Source of the DNA: Isoptericola sp044389085
GTDB lineage: Bacteria > Actinomycetota > Actinomycetes > Actinomycetales > Cellulomonadaceae
Reading direction: 5' to 3'
Assembly (NCBI RefSeq): GCF_044389085.1
Contig: NZ_JBIRXP010000001.1
Location: 372,001 to 436,000, forward strand
Length of the DNA: 64,000 nt
Position 1 is the first letter of the stretch, and each line of letters begins with the position of its first letter. The translations under genes were made by a program, and so were the position numbers. This document shows, piece by piece, positions 42,789 through 50,854 of this stretch. The notes under the pieces are model-generated. The model saw only the letters and a program-made list of their open reading frames with translations, was not told the DNA's origin and searched no databases.

Positions 42789-43529
42789 TCACGCCAGACG
42801 GTCGAGCGGCACGAGGTCCTCGCGCAGATGACGGGCGTAGCCACCCGGAGCGCGCCCGACGAGGCGGGCCGAGGTGAGCACCTCGGCGCCGGCGTCGGCG
42901 ACCACCCGCGCGCCGACCTGCCGGGTGGCGCGGACGAGGTCCACGTCCTCGTGCACGTCGACGGGTGGGAACCCGCCAGCGGCGTCGTACGCTGCCGCAC
43001 GGATCCCGAGGTTGGCGCCGTGCACGTGGCCGTTCGCCCGTCCCGGCACGTGCCGTGCCTGCCAGGCGGCGGCACGGTCGGGGGAGAGGTCGCCGAGGCG
43101 GGGACGGACCGTGCCGACCACCACGTCGGCGCCCGCGTCGGCGAGCTCGACCTGACGCACGAGCCAGTGCCGTGGCACCACGGAGTCCGCGTCCGTGCAC
43201 GCGATCCAGGCGCGCGCGAGGGTGGTCGGGTCGAGGAGGGCGAGGCCGGCCGTCACCCCCATGGCGCGGGCGCGCCCGACGCCCGTCCGGTCCGTGACGA
43301 GCGCCGGCACCCCGGCCCCGTGCGCGATGTCGGCGCTCGCGTCGGTGCACCCGTCGAGCACGACGAGGGTCGCGACCCGCAGCGCGGGCCGTTCGCGCCC
43401 CAGCTGCTCGACGGCGCCTCGGACCGAGGCCAGGCACGCCGGGAGGAGGTCCTCCTCGTCGTGCACGGGGACGACGACCAGAACGGCCTCGGTCGGGGCG
43501 TCGGCGCGGGCCCGATCCACGCTGTTCAT
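42789..43529 (-). CDS. Glycosyltransferase family 2
   Basis: A 246-residue GT-A fold enzyme. The nucleotide-binding start is VVVPVHDEEDLLPACLASV, the DxD-like metal motif is CTDADSVVPRHWLV, and the acceptor region includes GANLGIRAAAYDAAGGFPPVDVHEDVDL with the ED acid. There is no membrane segment. The start Met overlaps the preceding gene's stop (ATGA), so it belongs to the dehydrogenase/deacetylase/methyltransferase operon. Donor and acceptor are unknown. Confidence 0.9.
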   Translation of the reverse strand: MNSVDRARADAPTEAVLVVVPVHDEEDLLPACLASVRGAVEQLGRERPALRVATLVVLDGCTDASADIAHGAGVPALVTDRTGVGRARAMGVTAGLALLDPTTLARAWIACTDADSVVPRHWLVRQVELADAGADVVVGTVRPRLGDLSPDRAAAWQARHVPGRANGHVHGANLGIRAAAYDAAGGFPPVDVHEDVDLVRATRQVGARVVADAGAEVLTSARLVGRAPGGYARHLREDLVPLDRLA

Positions 43530-44899
43530 GCGAGACCCGTCTCGCGCGCGACGGAACGTGCGGGGCCGGGAACCAGCACGTCGAGGAGGAAGTCCTCCTC
43601 CTCGTGGTGCGCGACGACGCTCAGCTCCGGCCGGCTCGTGACGCGTGCCTGCACCTCGTCGCCGCCGAGCGGGTACTCGGGTACGGGGTGCCGCCAGTGG
43701 CACGCCACCAGGACCCCGTCCGCGGCGAGGGAGCCGACGGCGAGGTCGAGGGTGCGGTCCAGGTCCTCGCGGCCGTAGTAGTAGAGGACTTCTGAGAGGA
43801 CGACGAGGTCGAACGTCCCGTCAGGCCACTGCGCGGGGGTGTCCAGGCGCAGCAGGCGTGGTCCCGGGCCGAGGCGACGCCGGGCGGCGTCGAGGGGCGC
43901 GTCCGCGATGTCGACCCCGACGGTCGAGTCGGCCCGCCGGGCGAGCTCCGCGGTGAGCACACCGGTCGAGCAGCCGATCTCGAGGACGGCCCGGAACCGG
44001 GGGCGGGGCAACGACGCGAGGAGCACGGCACGCTTGCGCTCCTCGTACCAGCGGGTCTCGAACCCCCACGGGTCGGTACGACCCTCGTAGAAACGGTCGA
44101 AGAAACCTCGGTCGAGGGAGGGTGCGGCGGCGGCACCCGGGCCGCTCTCCACGAGCACCTCGACGCGCCGCGTCGCGTGCCGGACCATCTCGTGCCCGAC
44201 GACCGGGGCGTCCTCGGGCCGCTCGGAGAGGGCTCGGGTCTGCGAGGCGTGCGCCGCGACGGCCTTCTCCTTCGCAAGGGCCTCCTCGTCCGTGAGTCGC
44301 AGCCCGCGCAGCGCGTCCCACGGCACGTCGTCGCCGGCCGGATCGCCCCAGTGCCAGAGCCAGAGGGGGTACTCGAGGAGCCGGACCGCGCGGGCCCCCG
44401 CCACCTCGGCCGCGACCTCGCCGGCGATGCGGTGGTCACGGTGCCCGTCTCCGCGCCACGGGGCGCAGAGGAGGGGAGGCACCCCGTCGGACCCGGCGAG
44501 GTCGACGGCGGACGTGACGGCGGCGAGGAGCGTGTCCCGGTGTTCGCGCAGCCCCCCGTCGGGGAGTCCGAGCAGCAGGACGCGCACGTCCTGGGAGAGC
44601 ACGTCGAGGGCGTCGAGCAGCTCCCGTCGCCGCGTGGCCCGCAGCTGCCTCGGGGTCGTCTCGGAACCGGGGTGGGAGCCCTCCCCGTCGGTCGCCACCA
44701 GCAGCGTGACGGGGACGCCGCGGGCGGCCAGACGGTGCAGGAGACCTCCCGCGCCCAGCGTCTCGTCGTCGGGGTGCGCGGCGAGCAGGACACAAGCGCC
44801 GACGTCGGCGAGGTCGAGGTCCCGCGGCCGGTCCAGGATGCCGGCTCGCGTCCATGCGTCCTCCGACGTGCCGGGCTCGCGGTGGTCGAAGCTCACCAT
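43526..44899 (-). CDS. Bifunctional PIG-L deacetylase / SAM-dependent methyltransferase
   Basis: A 457-residue fusion. Residues 33-250 form a PIG-L (LmbE-like) deacetylase with the zinc motif LLAAHPDDETLGAGG and the later GDGHRDHRIAGEVAAEV. Residues 270-430 form a class I methyltransferase: YEERKRAVLLASLPRP, AVLEIGCSTGVLTAELARRADSTVGVDIA (SAM loop) and FDLVVLSEVLYYYG. The two domains are joined by a linker containing FFDRFYEGRTDPWGFETRWYE, which is typical of such methyltransferases. PIG-L enzymes remove N-acetyl from GlcNAc conjugates. Stop and start overlap both neighbours, so a joint pathway with the dehydrogenase and GT2 is likely. Confidence 0.92.
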   Translation of the reverse strand: MVSFDHREPGTSEDAWTRAGILDRPRDLDLADVGACVLLAAHPDDETLGAGGLLHRLAARGVPVTLLVATDGEGSHPGSETTPRQLRATRRRELLDALDVLSQDVRVLLLGLPDGGLREHRDTLLAAVTSAVDLAGSDGVPPLLCAPWRGDGHRDHRIAGEVAAEVAGARAVRLLEYPLWLWHWGDPAGDDVPWDALRGLRLTDEEALAKEKAVAAHASQTRALSERPEDAPVVGHEMVRHATRRVEVLVESGPGAAAAPSLDRGFFDRFYEGRTDPWGFETRWYEERKRAVLLASLPRPRFRAVLEIGCSTGVLTAELARRADSTVGVDIADAPLDAARRRLGPGPRLLRLDTPAQWPDGTFDLVVLSEVLYYYGREDLDRTLDLAVGSLAADGVLVACHWRHPVPEYPLGGDEVQARVTSRPELSVVAHHEEEDFLLDVLVPGPARSVARETGLA

Positions 44900-45975
44900 G
44901 GCCGCTCCCCGGCCGCGAGCAGGTCGCGGCCCAGCGCGGCCTGGTCGCGCTCCGCGTGGTGCTGGCGTACGTACAGGCTGAGGTCCGCGACCCTGCGGGC
45001 GAACGCCTCGTCGGTCGTGAGCGGGCCGGGACCCAAGGCGTGGGCGCACCGACGCTGGACCTCCTCCACGGCGTCGGCGACGGCGGTCCGCACCCGGCGT
45101 GCGATGACGGCCGCGGCCGCACCGTCCACACCGTCGTCGACCGCCGCGGCCGCCTCGGCGATCGTCGCGCGCGCCGCGCCCAGCGCCACGTCCACCGCGC
45201 CGAGGTGGGCGAGCGCGAGCTGGTCCGGCTCTCGACGGCCCAGCGACTCCCACAGGGTCCGCGCGAGGCCCACCGCGCCGCCCCACCAGCATGCCGCGAC
45301 CCCGATCCCGCCCCAGGCGAAGCCTGGTCGCTCGAGGTACCAGCCTGCCGCCCCCACGGGGACTGCTCGTGCGGCGCTGAACCGGACGGGCGCGCTGACC
45401 ACCTGCGCCAGGCCGCGAGCCACCCAGGGCCCGTCGGCGGGGTCCACCGAAGGCTGGCGCAGGTCGACGGCGAACAACCGGCGCCCGTCGTCGGTCCACG
45501 CGGTGACGAGCGCGTGGCTGAGCCGGCCCGCGAGCGAGCACCACGGCTTGGTCCCGTCGAGGGACCAGCCGGCGCCGTCGGTGCCGCTCGCCTCGAGGCG
45601 GGCCGTCGGCGCCTCGGCGGCGAACACGCCCCAGGTGCTGTCCTGCCCAGCACCGACCACGTCGAGCGCGACGGATCCCGGGGCCTGGGCGAGGATCGCC
45701 AGCGCGTCGAGGTGCGGCTCGAGCGCCCGCGCGACGCCGACGTCCACGGCCGCGACCGCCGCGAGCGATGCCCACAGCTCCGCCGTCCGCCCCTCGCCCG
45801 GACCGGGCAGGCGTCGTGCGGTCTCGGTGACCCAGGCGAGCGTCGCGGGCACGTCTGTCCCGAGCCCGCCGACGACGGCGAGGTCCTCGCCGTCCAGCAG
45901 GCCGCCCGGCCGCGTGTCGCCGGGTGCAGGAAGTCCTCCCGCGCCGAGAGGGGTCTGGTGGGTGCGTACGGGCAT
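44893..45975 (-). CDS. Acyl-CoA dehydrogenase-like flavoprotein
   Basis: A 360-residue protein with the acyl-CoA dehydrogenase layout: N-terminal helices (TAELWASLAAVAAVDVGVARALEPHLDAL), a beta domain around GWSLDGTKPWCSLAGRLSHALVTAW, and C-terminal helices (AWGGIGVAACWWGGAVGLARTLWESLG). The segment usually carrying the catalytic glutamate is not recognisable, so it may not act on CoA thioesters. It is first in the operon and overlaps the PIG-L gene by 7 bases. GGAGG lies upstream of the start. Its substrate is unknown. Confidence 0.85.
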   Translation of the reverse strand: MPVRTHQTPLGAGGLPAPGDTRPGGLLDGEDLAVVGGLGTDVPATLAWVTETARRLPGPGEGRTAELWASLAAVAAVDVGVARALEPHLDALAILAQAPGSVALDVVGAGQDSTWGVFAAEAPTARLEASGTDGAGWSLDGTKPWCSLAGRLSHALVTAWTDDGRRLFAVDLRQPSVDPADGPWVARGLAQVVSAPVRFSAARAVPVGAAGWYLERPGFAWGGIGVAACWWGGAVGLARTLWESLGRREPDQLALAHLGAVDVALGAARATIAEAAAAVDDGVDGAAAAVIARRVRTAVADAVEEVQRRCAHALGPGPLTTDEAFARRVADLSLYVRQHHAERDQAALGRDLLAAGERPW

Positions 45976-46265
45976 GACCTCGCCGTCCTCCGATGGTGCC
46001 GGTGATGTGGCCGCCTCTGGACCGCCCCCAGCGTCGTGGCGGTGGCAGTGCCTCGCAACCGCTGACCTGGGCGTATGGGGCGCTGGGCCGGTCGAGAGCC
46101 GCGGAGGATCAAGCCTCCGTGGGCCTGTCAGGGGCTCGGCCGCGTCCCCCTGGGAGACCACGAGGTGGTGGTGATGCTCCCGTCTCGAGCGCGAGGTCGC
46201 GGGGGCTCGCCTCGGCCGCCGGGTGCCGCCGGGCGTAGAAGTCGACCCGACCCCAGACTCGCCAG

Positions 46266-47594
46266 ATGGCAAGCACCACGACCACCGAGGCCTCCGGACT
46301 GCGCCGTGCCGTGACCGGGCCCCTGCTCTACCTGTTCATCCTCGGCGACGTGCTCGGCGCCGGTGTGTACGCGCTCATCGGGGAGATGGCCGGCGAGGCG
46401 GGCGGCCTCGTGTGGCTGTCCTTCGCGATCGCGCTCGCCATGGCCTTGCTGACGGCCTTCTCGTACGCCGAGCTCGTCACCAAGTACCCGCGGGCCGGCG
46501 GGTCGGCGGTCTTCGCCGAGAAGGCGTTCCGCAGCCCGCTGGTCGCCTTCCTCGTGGGGTTCTGCATGCTGGCCGCGGGAGTCGTGAGCGCCGCCGGGCT
46601 CTCGTTGGCGTTCACGGGGGAGTACCTCACCGCCTTTCTCGACGTCCCTCAGGTCCCCGCGGCGGTCGTCTTCCTGCTGGTCGTGGCGCTCGTCAACGCC
46701 TGGGGCATCAAGGAGTCGCTGCGCGCGAACGTCGTGATGACGGTGATCGAGGCCAGCGGCCTGGTGCTGGTCATCGTCCTGGGCGCCTGGGTGATCGGGC
46801 GTGGGGACGCCGACCTCGGCGGGGCGTTCATCCCTCCGGAGGACTCGTCGGTGGGCCTCGCCGTGCTGGGGAGCGCGCTGGTGGCGTTCTACTCGTTCGT
46901 CGGTTTCGAGACGTCCGCGAACCTCGCCGAGGAGGTCCGCGACGTCTCGCGGGTCTATCCCCGCGCCCTGTTCGGTGCGCTCGCCACCGCGGGTGCGGTG
47001 TACGTGCTCCTCGGCTTCGTCGCGCCGGCGGTCGTGCCGCCGTCCGAGCTCGCCGCGTCGTCCGGACCCCTGCTGGAGGTGGTCCGCGCAGCCGGTGCGG
47101 TCTCGCCCGAGCTGTTCGCCGTCATCGCTCTCGTCGCCGTCGCCAACGGCGCGTTGCTGACCATGATCATGACCAGCCGGCTCTCCTACGGCATGGCCAA
47201 GCAAGGACTGCTGCCCGCCCCGCTCGCGCGCGTGCTGCCGCGCCGGCGCACGCCGGGTGTGGCCATCCTGGTGACCACCGCCGTCGCCGTCGTGCTGGCC
47301 GCGACAGGGGAGCTGGTCGACCTGGCCTCGACCGTCGTCCTCCTGCTGCTGTTCGTGTTCCTCTCCACGAACGTCGCCGTGCTCGTCCTGCGCCGCGACG
47401 ACGTCGACCACGACCACTTCCGGTCGCCGACGGCGCTCCCGGTGCTCGCGATCGCCACCTGCGTCGTGCTCCTGACCCAGCAGGAGGCACAGCACTGGGC
47501 GCTCGCCGGCGTGCTCGTCGCGGTGGGGCTCGTCGTCTATCTCGTGACGCGCTGGGCCACGCGCACGGCTCGCGCGCGCGACGAGAGGGCATGA
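46266..47594 (+). CDS. APC-family amino acid permease
   Basis: A 442-residue transporter with about 12 helices. The N-terminal unwound-helix motif is LYLFILGDVLGAGVYALIGEMAGEAGGLVWLSF. SYAELVTKYPRAGGSAVFAEKAF and FYSFVGFETSANLAEEVRDVSRVYPRALF are the APC core motifs. The substrate is not predictable. It follows 290 bases without a recognised gene that hold a CGGAGG/CCTCCG hairpin (46102-46119). It is divergent from the dehydrogenase operon. Confidence 0.92.
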   Translation: MASTTTTEASGLRRAVTGPLLYLFILGDVLGAGVYALIGEMAGEAGGLVWLSFAIALAMALLTAFSYAELVTKYPRAGGSAVFAEKAFRSPLVAFLVGFCMLAAGVVSAAGLSLAFTGEYLTAFLDVPQVPAAVVFLLVVALVNAWGIKESLRANVVMTVIEASGLVLVIVLGAWVIGRGDADLGGAFIPPEDSSVGLAVLGSALVAFYSFVGFETSANLAEEVRDVSRVYPRALFGALATAGAVYVLLGFVAPAVVPPSELAASSGPLLEVVRAAGAVSPELFAVIALVAVANGALLTMIMTSRLSYGMAKQGLLPAPLARVLPRRRTPGVAILVTTAVAVVLAATGELVDLASTVVLLLLFVFLSTNVAVLVLRRDDVDHDHFRSPTALPVLAIATCVVLLTQQEAQHWALAGVLVAVGLVVYLVTRWATRTARARDERA

Positions 47595-47728
47595 TCCCGA
47601 CCGGCGGGTCGGCCTCGAGGTAGGTGCCGGACGCGTCCGGGTCGTCGGTTTGCGAGCACGGGCCGGGCTGGGACGGTGGACAGAGGTCCAGCAGCGGGCC
47701 GTCCCCTCTCACGCATCGGAGGACGACC

Positions 47729-47983
47729 ATGGCTACCGGAGAGACGGGCTTCGACGACGTCACCTACGACCTGGTGTCGGTGCAGTACCACTCGCTCAAG
47801 GCGGGCCACGACTACGGGCAGTACGTGCGCGACGCGCGCAACGCGGGCCAGGAGGAGATCGCGGCCTTCTTCGAGCAGGTGATGGCCGAGGACTCGCAGC
47901 GGGCACACCGGTGTCACGAGTTCCTCGGCCAGCTCACGAGACACGGCACCTCGGCGACCTCACCGGAGGGCGGCCAGGGGTAG
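47729..47983 (+). CDS. Small ferritin-like helical protein
   Basis: An 84-residue protein, mostly helical: VTYDLVSVQYHSLKAGHDYGQYVRDARNAGQEEIAAFFEQVMAEDSQRAHRCHEFLGQL. The spaced Glu/His residues (QYH, EEIAAFF, EDSQRAHRCHEFL) resemble one half of a ferritin-like or hemerythrin-like bundle and could bind a metal as a dimer. CGGAGG lies upstream of the ATG. The family is uncertain. It stands between the permease and the gas vesicle cluster. Confidence 0.65.
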   Translation: MATGETGFDDVTYDLVSVQYHSLKAGHDYGQYVRDARNAGQEEIAAFFEQVMAEDSQRAHRCHEFLGQLTRHGTSATSPEGGQG

Positions 47984-48474
47984 GGACGGCGCGCAGGCCG
48001 AGGCGACGTCGGCCCGCACGGCCAAGGGATCGGCCCGGACCCTGGCCGTTCACGACCAGGGTCCGAGCCCCGCCTCGTGCGTCGAGGAGGAGACTTTGGC
48101 GCGGTACCGCACAGGTGATGTCCGGTACCGCGCAGCCAGGATCTGGTCCGCCACTGATGCTCGCAACCGCCCGGCACCGGTGAGCGCCGGCGCGTCGAGC
48201 CACCCCCCCCGGACCGGGCCCGACGGCGGGTCGACGGGCGGCGAGAGCCGGGCGGCGGGGACGTGTCGAAGTGACGCGTCGCGGGCATCGACGCCGCCGT
48301 GACCTGCGCTTCTGTCGGCCCGGCGGGCGGGGCGCCCGGGGGACAGACTGCCGCCGCTCGCCGTCCGTTCCGGTGCGGGCGGCAACGATCAGGCGAGCAG
48401 GTCGTGTCTGTGCCACGTTGTTCGAACCAGTCGAGCAGCGTGCTGGCTTCCTACCAACCACCCCTGGGGTTGCG
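47984..48474. promoter_or_regulatory. Upstream region of the gas vesicle cluster with paired GGTACC elements
   Basis: The 491 bases have no protein-like frame. GCGGTACCGC at 48101-48110 is a perfect palindrome, and CGGTACCG at 48123-48130 is a second; their centres are 21 bases apart, two helical turns. Together GCGCGGTACC (48099-48108) and GGTACCGCGC (48124-48133) form a larger inverted repeat, and CGGTACCGCnCAG is a direct repeat of period 21. A run of eight C lies at 48203-48210, and GTTCGAAC at 48420-48427 is palindromic. The GGTACC pair is a candidate operator, but it lies about 350 bases before the first gene. Confidence 0.5.
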
Positions 48475-49329
48475 ATGGACGACAAGCTGAAGCTTGCAGG
48501 GATACTCCTCGGCGGGTATCTCCTCGGCAGGACCAAGAAGTTGAAGACGGCCGTGATGCTCAGCGCGGCCGTGGCGGGCAACCGCCTGCGGGACGAGTCG
48601 GCGCGCGGAGCGCTGCTCGACGGCCTGGGCGGGTTGCGCGACTTCGCGTCCTCGCCGGAGATCAAGCGCCTGACGGGCGACGTGACAGGTCGGCTCGTCG
48701 ATGCGGGGAAGGTTGCCGCGCTCGCGGCCGTGACCAGCAGGGTCGACGATCTCACCTCCCGGCTCGAGGCCGGCGGCCGACGGGGCAAGGACGACGAGTC
48801 CGACCAGTCCGACGACGTCGACGAGGAAGCTCCCGAGGACGAGGCCGCTCCCGAGGACGAGGCTGCCGCCGAGGACGAAAAGGCTCCTGAGGACGAGGCC
48901 GCTCCTGACGACGAGGAGGCACCTGCGGACGAAGAGGCCCCTGAGGACGAGGCCGGCCAGTCCGACGACGAGGGCGACGAGGGCGCCGACGACGAGGCTG
49001 AGGAGCCCGCGGAGGAACCCGAGGAGAAGCCCGAGGAGAAGAAGGCGCCGGCACGCCGACGCAAGACCTCCGCGTCCGCCCAGAGCGGGACGTCGGCGGC
49101 GAGCTCCTCCGGCTCGGGCTCCACGCGGACGCGCTCCGCGTCGTCCGGTTCACGCTCGTCCGGTTCACGCTCGTCCGGCTCGCGCTCGTCCGGCTCGCGC
49201 TCGTCGTCGGGGTCCGGCTCGTCCGGCTCGAAGGCGTCCGGCTCGCGCTCGTCCGGCTCGAAGGCATCCGGCTCGAAGTCGTCGGGCTCGAAGTCGACCG
49301 GCTCGCGATCCTCGCGCACGTCGTCCTGA
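48475..49329 (+). CDS. GvpY-like gas vesicle cluster protein with acidic and SG-repeat tails
   Basis: A 284-residue protein with three zones. Residues 1-100 are a helical head (LAGILLGGYLLGRTKKLKTAVMLSAAVAG, then LTGDVTGRLVDAGKVAALAAVTSRV). Residues 105-190 are Glu/Asp/Pro/Ala repeats. Residues 200-284 are Ser-Gly repeats with one Arg or Lys per unit, so the acidic stretch is followed by a basic one. The position before the SRPBCC gene resembles gvpY-gvpZ of Streptomyces; the homology is judged from the head only. No classic gas vesicle motif is present. The 491-base gap before it should contain the cluster promoter. Confidence 0.65.
   Translation: MDDKLKLAGILLGGYLLGRTKKLKTAVMLSAAVAGNRLRDESARGALLDGLGGLRDFASSPEIKRLTGDVTGRLVDAGKVAALAAVTSRVDDLTSRLEAGGRRGKDDESDQSDDVDEEAPEDEAAPEDEAAAEDEKAPEDEAAPDDEEAPADEEAPEDEAGQSDDEGDEGADDEAEEPAEEPEEKPEEKKAPARRRKTSASAQSGTSAASSSGSGSTRTRSASSGSRSSGSRSSGSRSSGSRSSSGSGSSGSKASGSRSSGSKASGSKSSGSKSTGSRSSRTSS
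49141..49315 (+). repeat. 15-base in-frame tandem repeats in the GvpY-like gene
   Basis: Units of TCGTCCGGTTCACGC and variants (TCGTCCGGCTCGCGC) encode SSGSR or SSGSK. The first four units are nearly identical, later ones degenerate. The pattern suggests slippage expansion of a charged linker. Confidence 0.8.
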
Positions 49330-49352
49330 ACTCGAGCGGAGCGGAGAGAGAC

Positions 49353-50396
49353 ATGAGCGAAAGTGCCAAGTCCGCCACGTCCGACGGCGTCGGCGGCCTG
49401 ATGGAATCCATCGGCGGCCTCGCGCGGGCGTTCGGCGATCGCGCGGTCAGCACCGTCAGCGACAAGGTCGGCTCGGTCACGGACAAGCTGACCGACTACG
49501 CCCAGAACCCGGGCGGTTCCGCGGTCGCGGAGGGGGCCAAGACCCTCGCGGAGGGCGGGTCGCCGCTCAAGGCGGGGGCGAAGTCCGCCGTGGCGGCGGT
49601 GAAGGACAAGGTGTCCGGCATCTTCGGCGGCGGGGGCGACGGCGGAGGCAGCGGTGGTGGACACCGGTTCATCAACTTCGTCGAGGCGATCGACGTCGGG
49701 GCACCGATCGACGTGGTCTACAACGCGTGGACGGAGTACGACACCTGGCCCGACTTCATGAAGAAGGTCGAGAAGGCGCAGCTCGACGAGGACGAGGGCA
49801 CCGTCTCCTTCGAGGGCAAGGTGTTCTGGTCGAACCGCAGCTGGGAGGCGACGATCGTCGACCAGATCGCCACCCGGCGGGTCGTGTGGGACTCGACCGG
49901 CGACAAGGGGACGCTCAGCGGCGCGGTGACCTTCCACCCGTTGGCCGACGATCTGACCCGCATCGTCGTGGTCGTGGAGTACCGCCCGCGCGGCTTCATG
50001 GAGAAGGTCGCCAACGTGTGGCGGCCGGTCGGGCGCCGGCTGCGGCTGGAGCTCAAGTTCTTCGTGCACCACGTCATGACCGACGTCGTGCTCCACCCGG
50101 ACGACCTCGAGGGCTACCGGGCGGAGATCCAGGACGAGGAGATCGTCCGGTCCCACGAGGACGTCGTCGCCGAGCAGGAAGAGAGCGAGTCGGAGGGCGA
50201 GGGCGAAGAGGGCGAGGGCGAGGAGGAGGGCGAGGGCGACCAGGACGCCGCGGACGAGGCGTCCGACGAGGAGTCCGACGAGGAGTCCGATCAGGAGTCC
50301 GATCAGGAGTCCGATCAGGAGTCCGAGGACGAGCAGCCCGAGGACGAGCAGCCCGAGGAGGAGAGGCCGCGGGCCAGGCGTCGCCGTTCCCGCTGA
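49353..50396 (+). CDS. SRPBCC (START-like) gas vesicle cluster protein, GvpZ-like
   Basis: A 347-residue protein. The first 100 residues are amphipathic helices ending in a Gly-rich linker. The SRPBCC domain follows at about 105-250: HRFINFVEAIDVGAPIDVVYNAWTEYDTWPDFMKKVEKAQ, WEATIVDQIATRRVVWDST and a C-terminal helix region. The final 90 residues are acidic with ESD/EQ repeats and end in RPRARRRRSR. In Streptomyces a similar domain protein (gvpZ) lies in the cluster. The ligand is unknown. It precedes gvpA by 41 bases. Confidence 0.82.
   Translation: MSESAKSATSDGVGGLMESIGGLARAFGDRAVSTVSDKVGSVTDKLTDYAQNPGGSAVAEGAKTLAEGGSPLKAGAKSAVAAVKDKVSGIFGGGGDGGGSGGGHRFINFVEAIDVGAPIDVVYNAWTEYDTWPDFMKKVEKAQLDEDEGTVSFEGKVFWSNRSWEATIVDQIATRRVVWDSTGDKGTLSGAVTFHPLADDLTRIVVVVEYRPRGFMEKVANVWRPVGRRLRLELKFFVHHVMTDVVLHPDDLEGYRAEIQDEEIVRSHEDVVAEQEESESEGEGEEGEGEEEGEGDQDAADEASDEESDEESDQESDQESDQESEDEQPEDEQPEEERPRARRRRSR
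50261..50326 (+). repeat. 12-base tandem repeats in the GvpZ-like tail
   Basis: About five units of GAGTCCGAYSAG encode ESD(E/Q). The last three are identical (GAGTCCGATCAG). They extend the acidic tail of the SRPBCC protein. Confidence 0.75.
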
Positions 50397-50437
50397 GCGC
50401 GGACCGCATCTGACCGAGCACGCAGCGAGGAGGAACC

Positions 50438-50854
50438 ATGAGTGAGGTCGCAACCCGCCGTTCGGGCGGCTACCTGGACCGCCCCCAGTCGTCGTCGCTG
50501 GCCGACGTCGTCAACATCATTCTCGACAAGGGGCTGGTGATCGACGCGTTCGTCCGGGTGTCCGTCGTCGGGATCGAGCTGATCACGATCGACGCCCGCA
50601 TCGTCATCGCCAGCGTCGACACGTACCTGCGCTTCGCCGAGGCCACGAACCGTCTCGACCTCGAGCAGACCGGGGGCCGAGAGCTGCCCGAGCTGATCGA
50701 CGACATCTCGGAGAGCGGCTCCAAGGGCAAGACCAAGGGCATGGTCTCCGGCGCCAAGGAGGCGTTGACCGGGGGCAAGGACGACGATGACGGCGACGAC
50801 GACGAGAAGCCGCAGCGGTCCCGCCGCCGGACCAGCCGCCAGGGGGCCTCGTGA
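50438..50854 (+). CDS. gvpA: Gas vesicle structural protein GvpA with charged C-terminal tail
   Basis: A 138-residue shell protein. The conserved GvpA core occupies residues 19-75 (SSSLADVVNIILDKGLVIDAFVRVSVVGIELITIDARIVIASVDTYLRFAEA, read as two helix-strand-strand-helix elements), so it should assemble the ribbed vesicle wall. The remaining 63 residues are a Lys/Asp/Arg-rich tail with GGKDDDDGDDDEKPQRSRRR. Classical GvpA ends soon after the core; longer forms occur in actinobacteria. GAGGAGG precedes the ATG. The stop overlaps the next start (GTGA). Confidence 0.93.
   Translation: MSEVATRRSGGYLDRPQSSSLADVVNIILDKGLVIDAFVRVSVVGIELITIDARIVIASVDTYLRFAEATNRLDLEQTGGRELPELIDDISESGSKGKTKGMVSGAKEALTGGKDDDDGDDDEKPQRSRRRTSRQGAS

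Noticed and set aside
47645..47675. GTTT...GGGAC string resembling a stress-sigma promoter before the small ferritin-like gene
   Set aside because: The spacing of 18 is too long and the -10 match is poor.
48203..48210. Run of eight C as a phase-variation tract
   Set aside because: It lies in non-coding DNA far from the promoter-like elements and no effect can be argued from sequence alone.
47984..48474. Several Arg/Pro-rich frames on both strands in the gap before the gas vesicle genes
   Set aside because: They have no ribosome sites, no hydrophobic core and no family features; they are typical of random GC-rich DNA.
49141..49315. CRISPR-like short repeats
   Set aside because: The 15-base units are contiguous with no unique spacers and encode an in-frame Ser-Gly tract; no cas genes are present.
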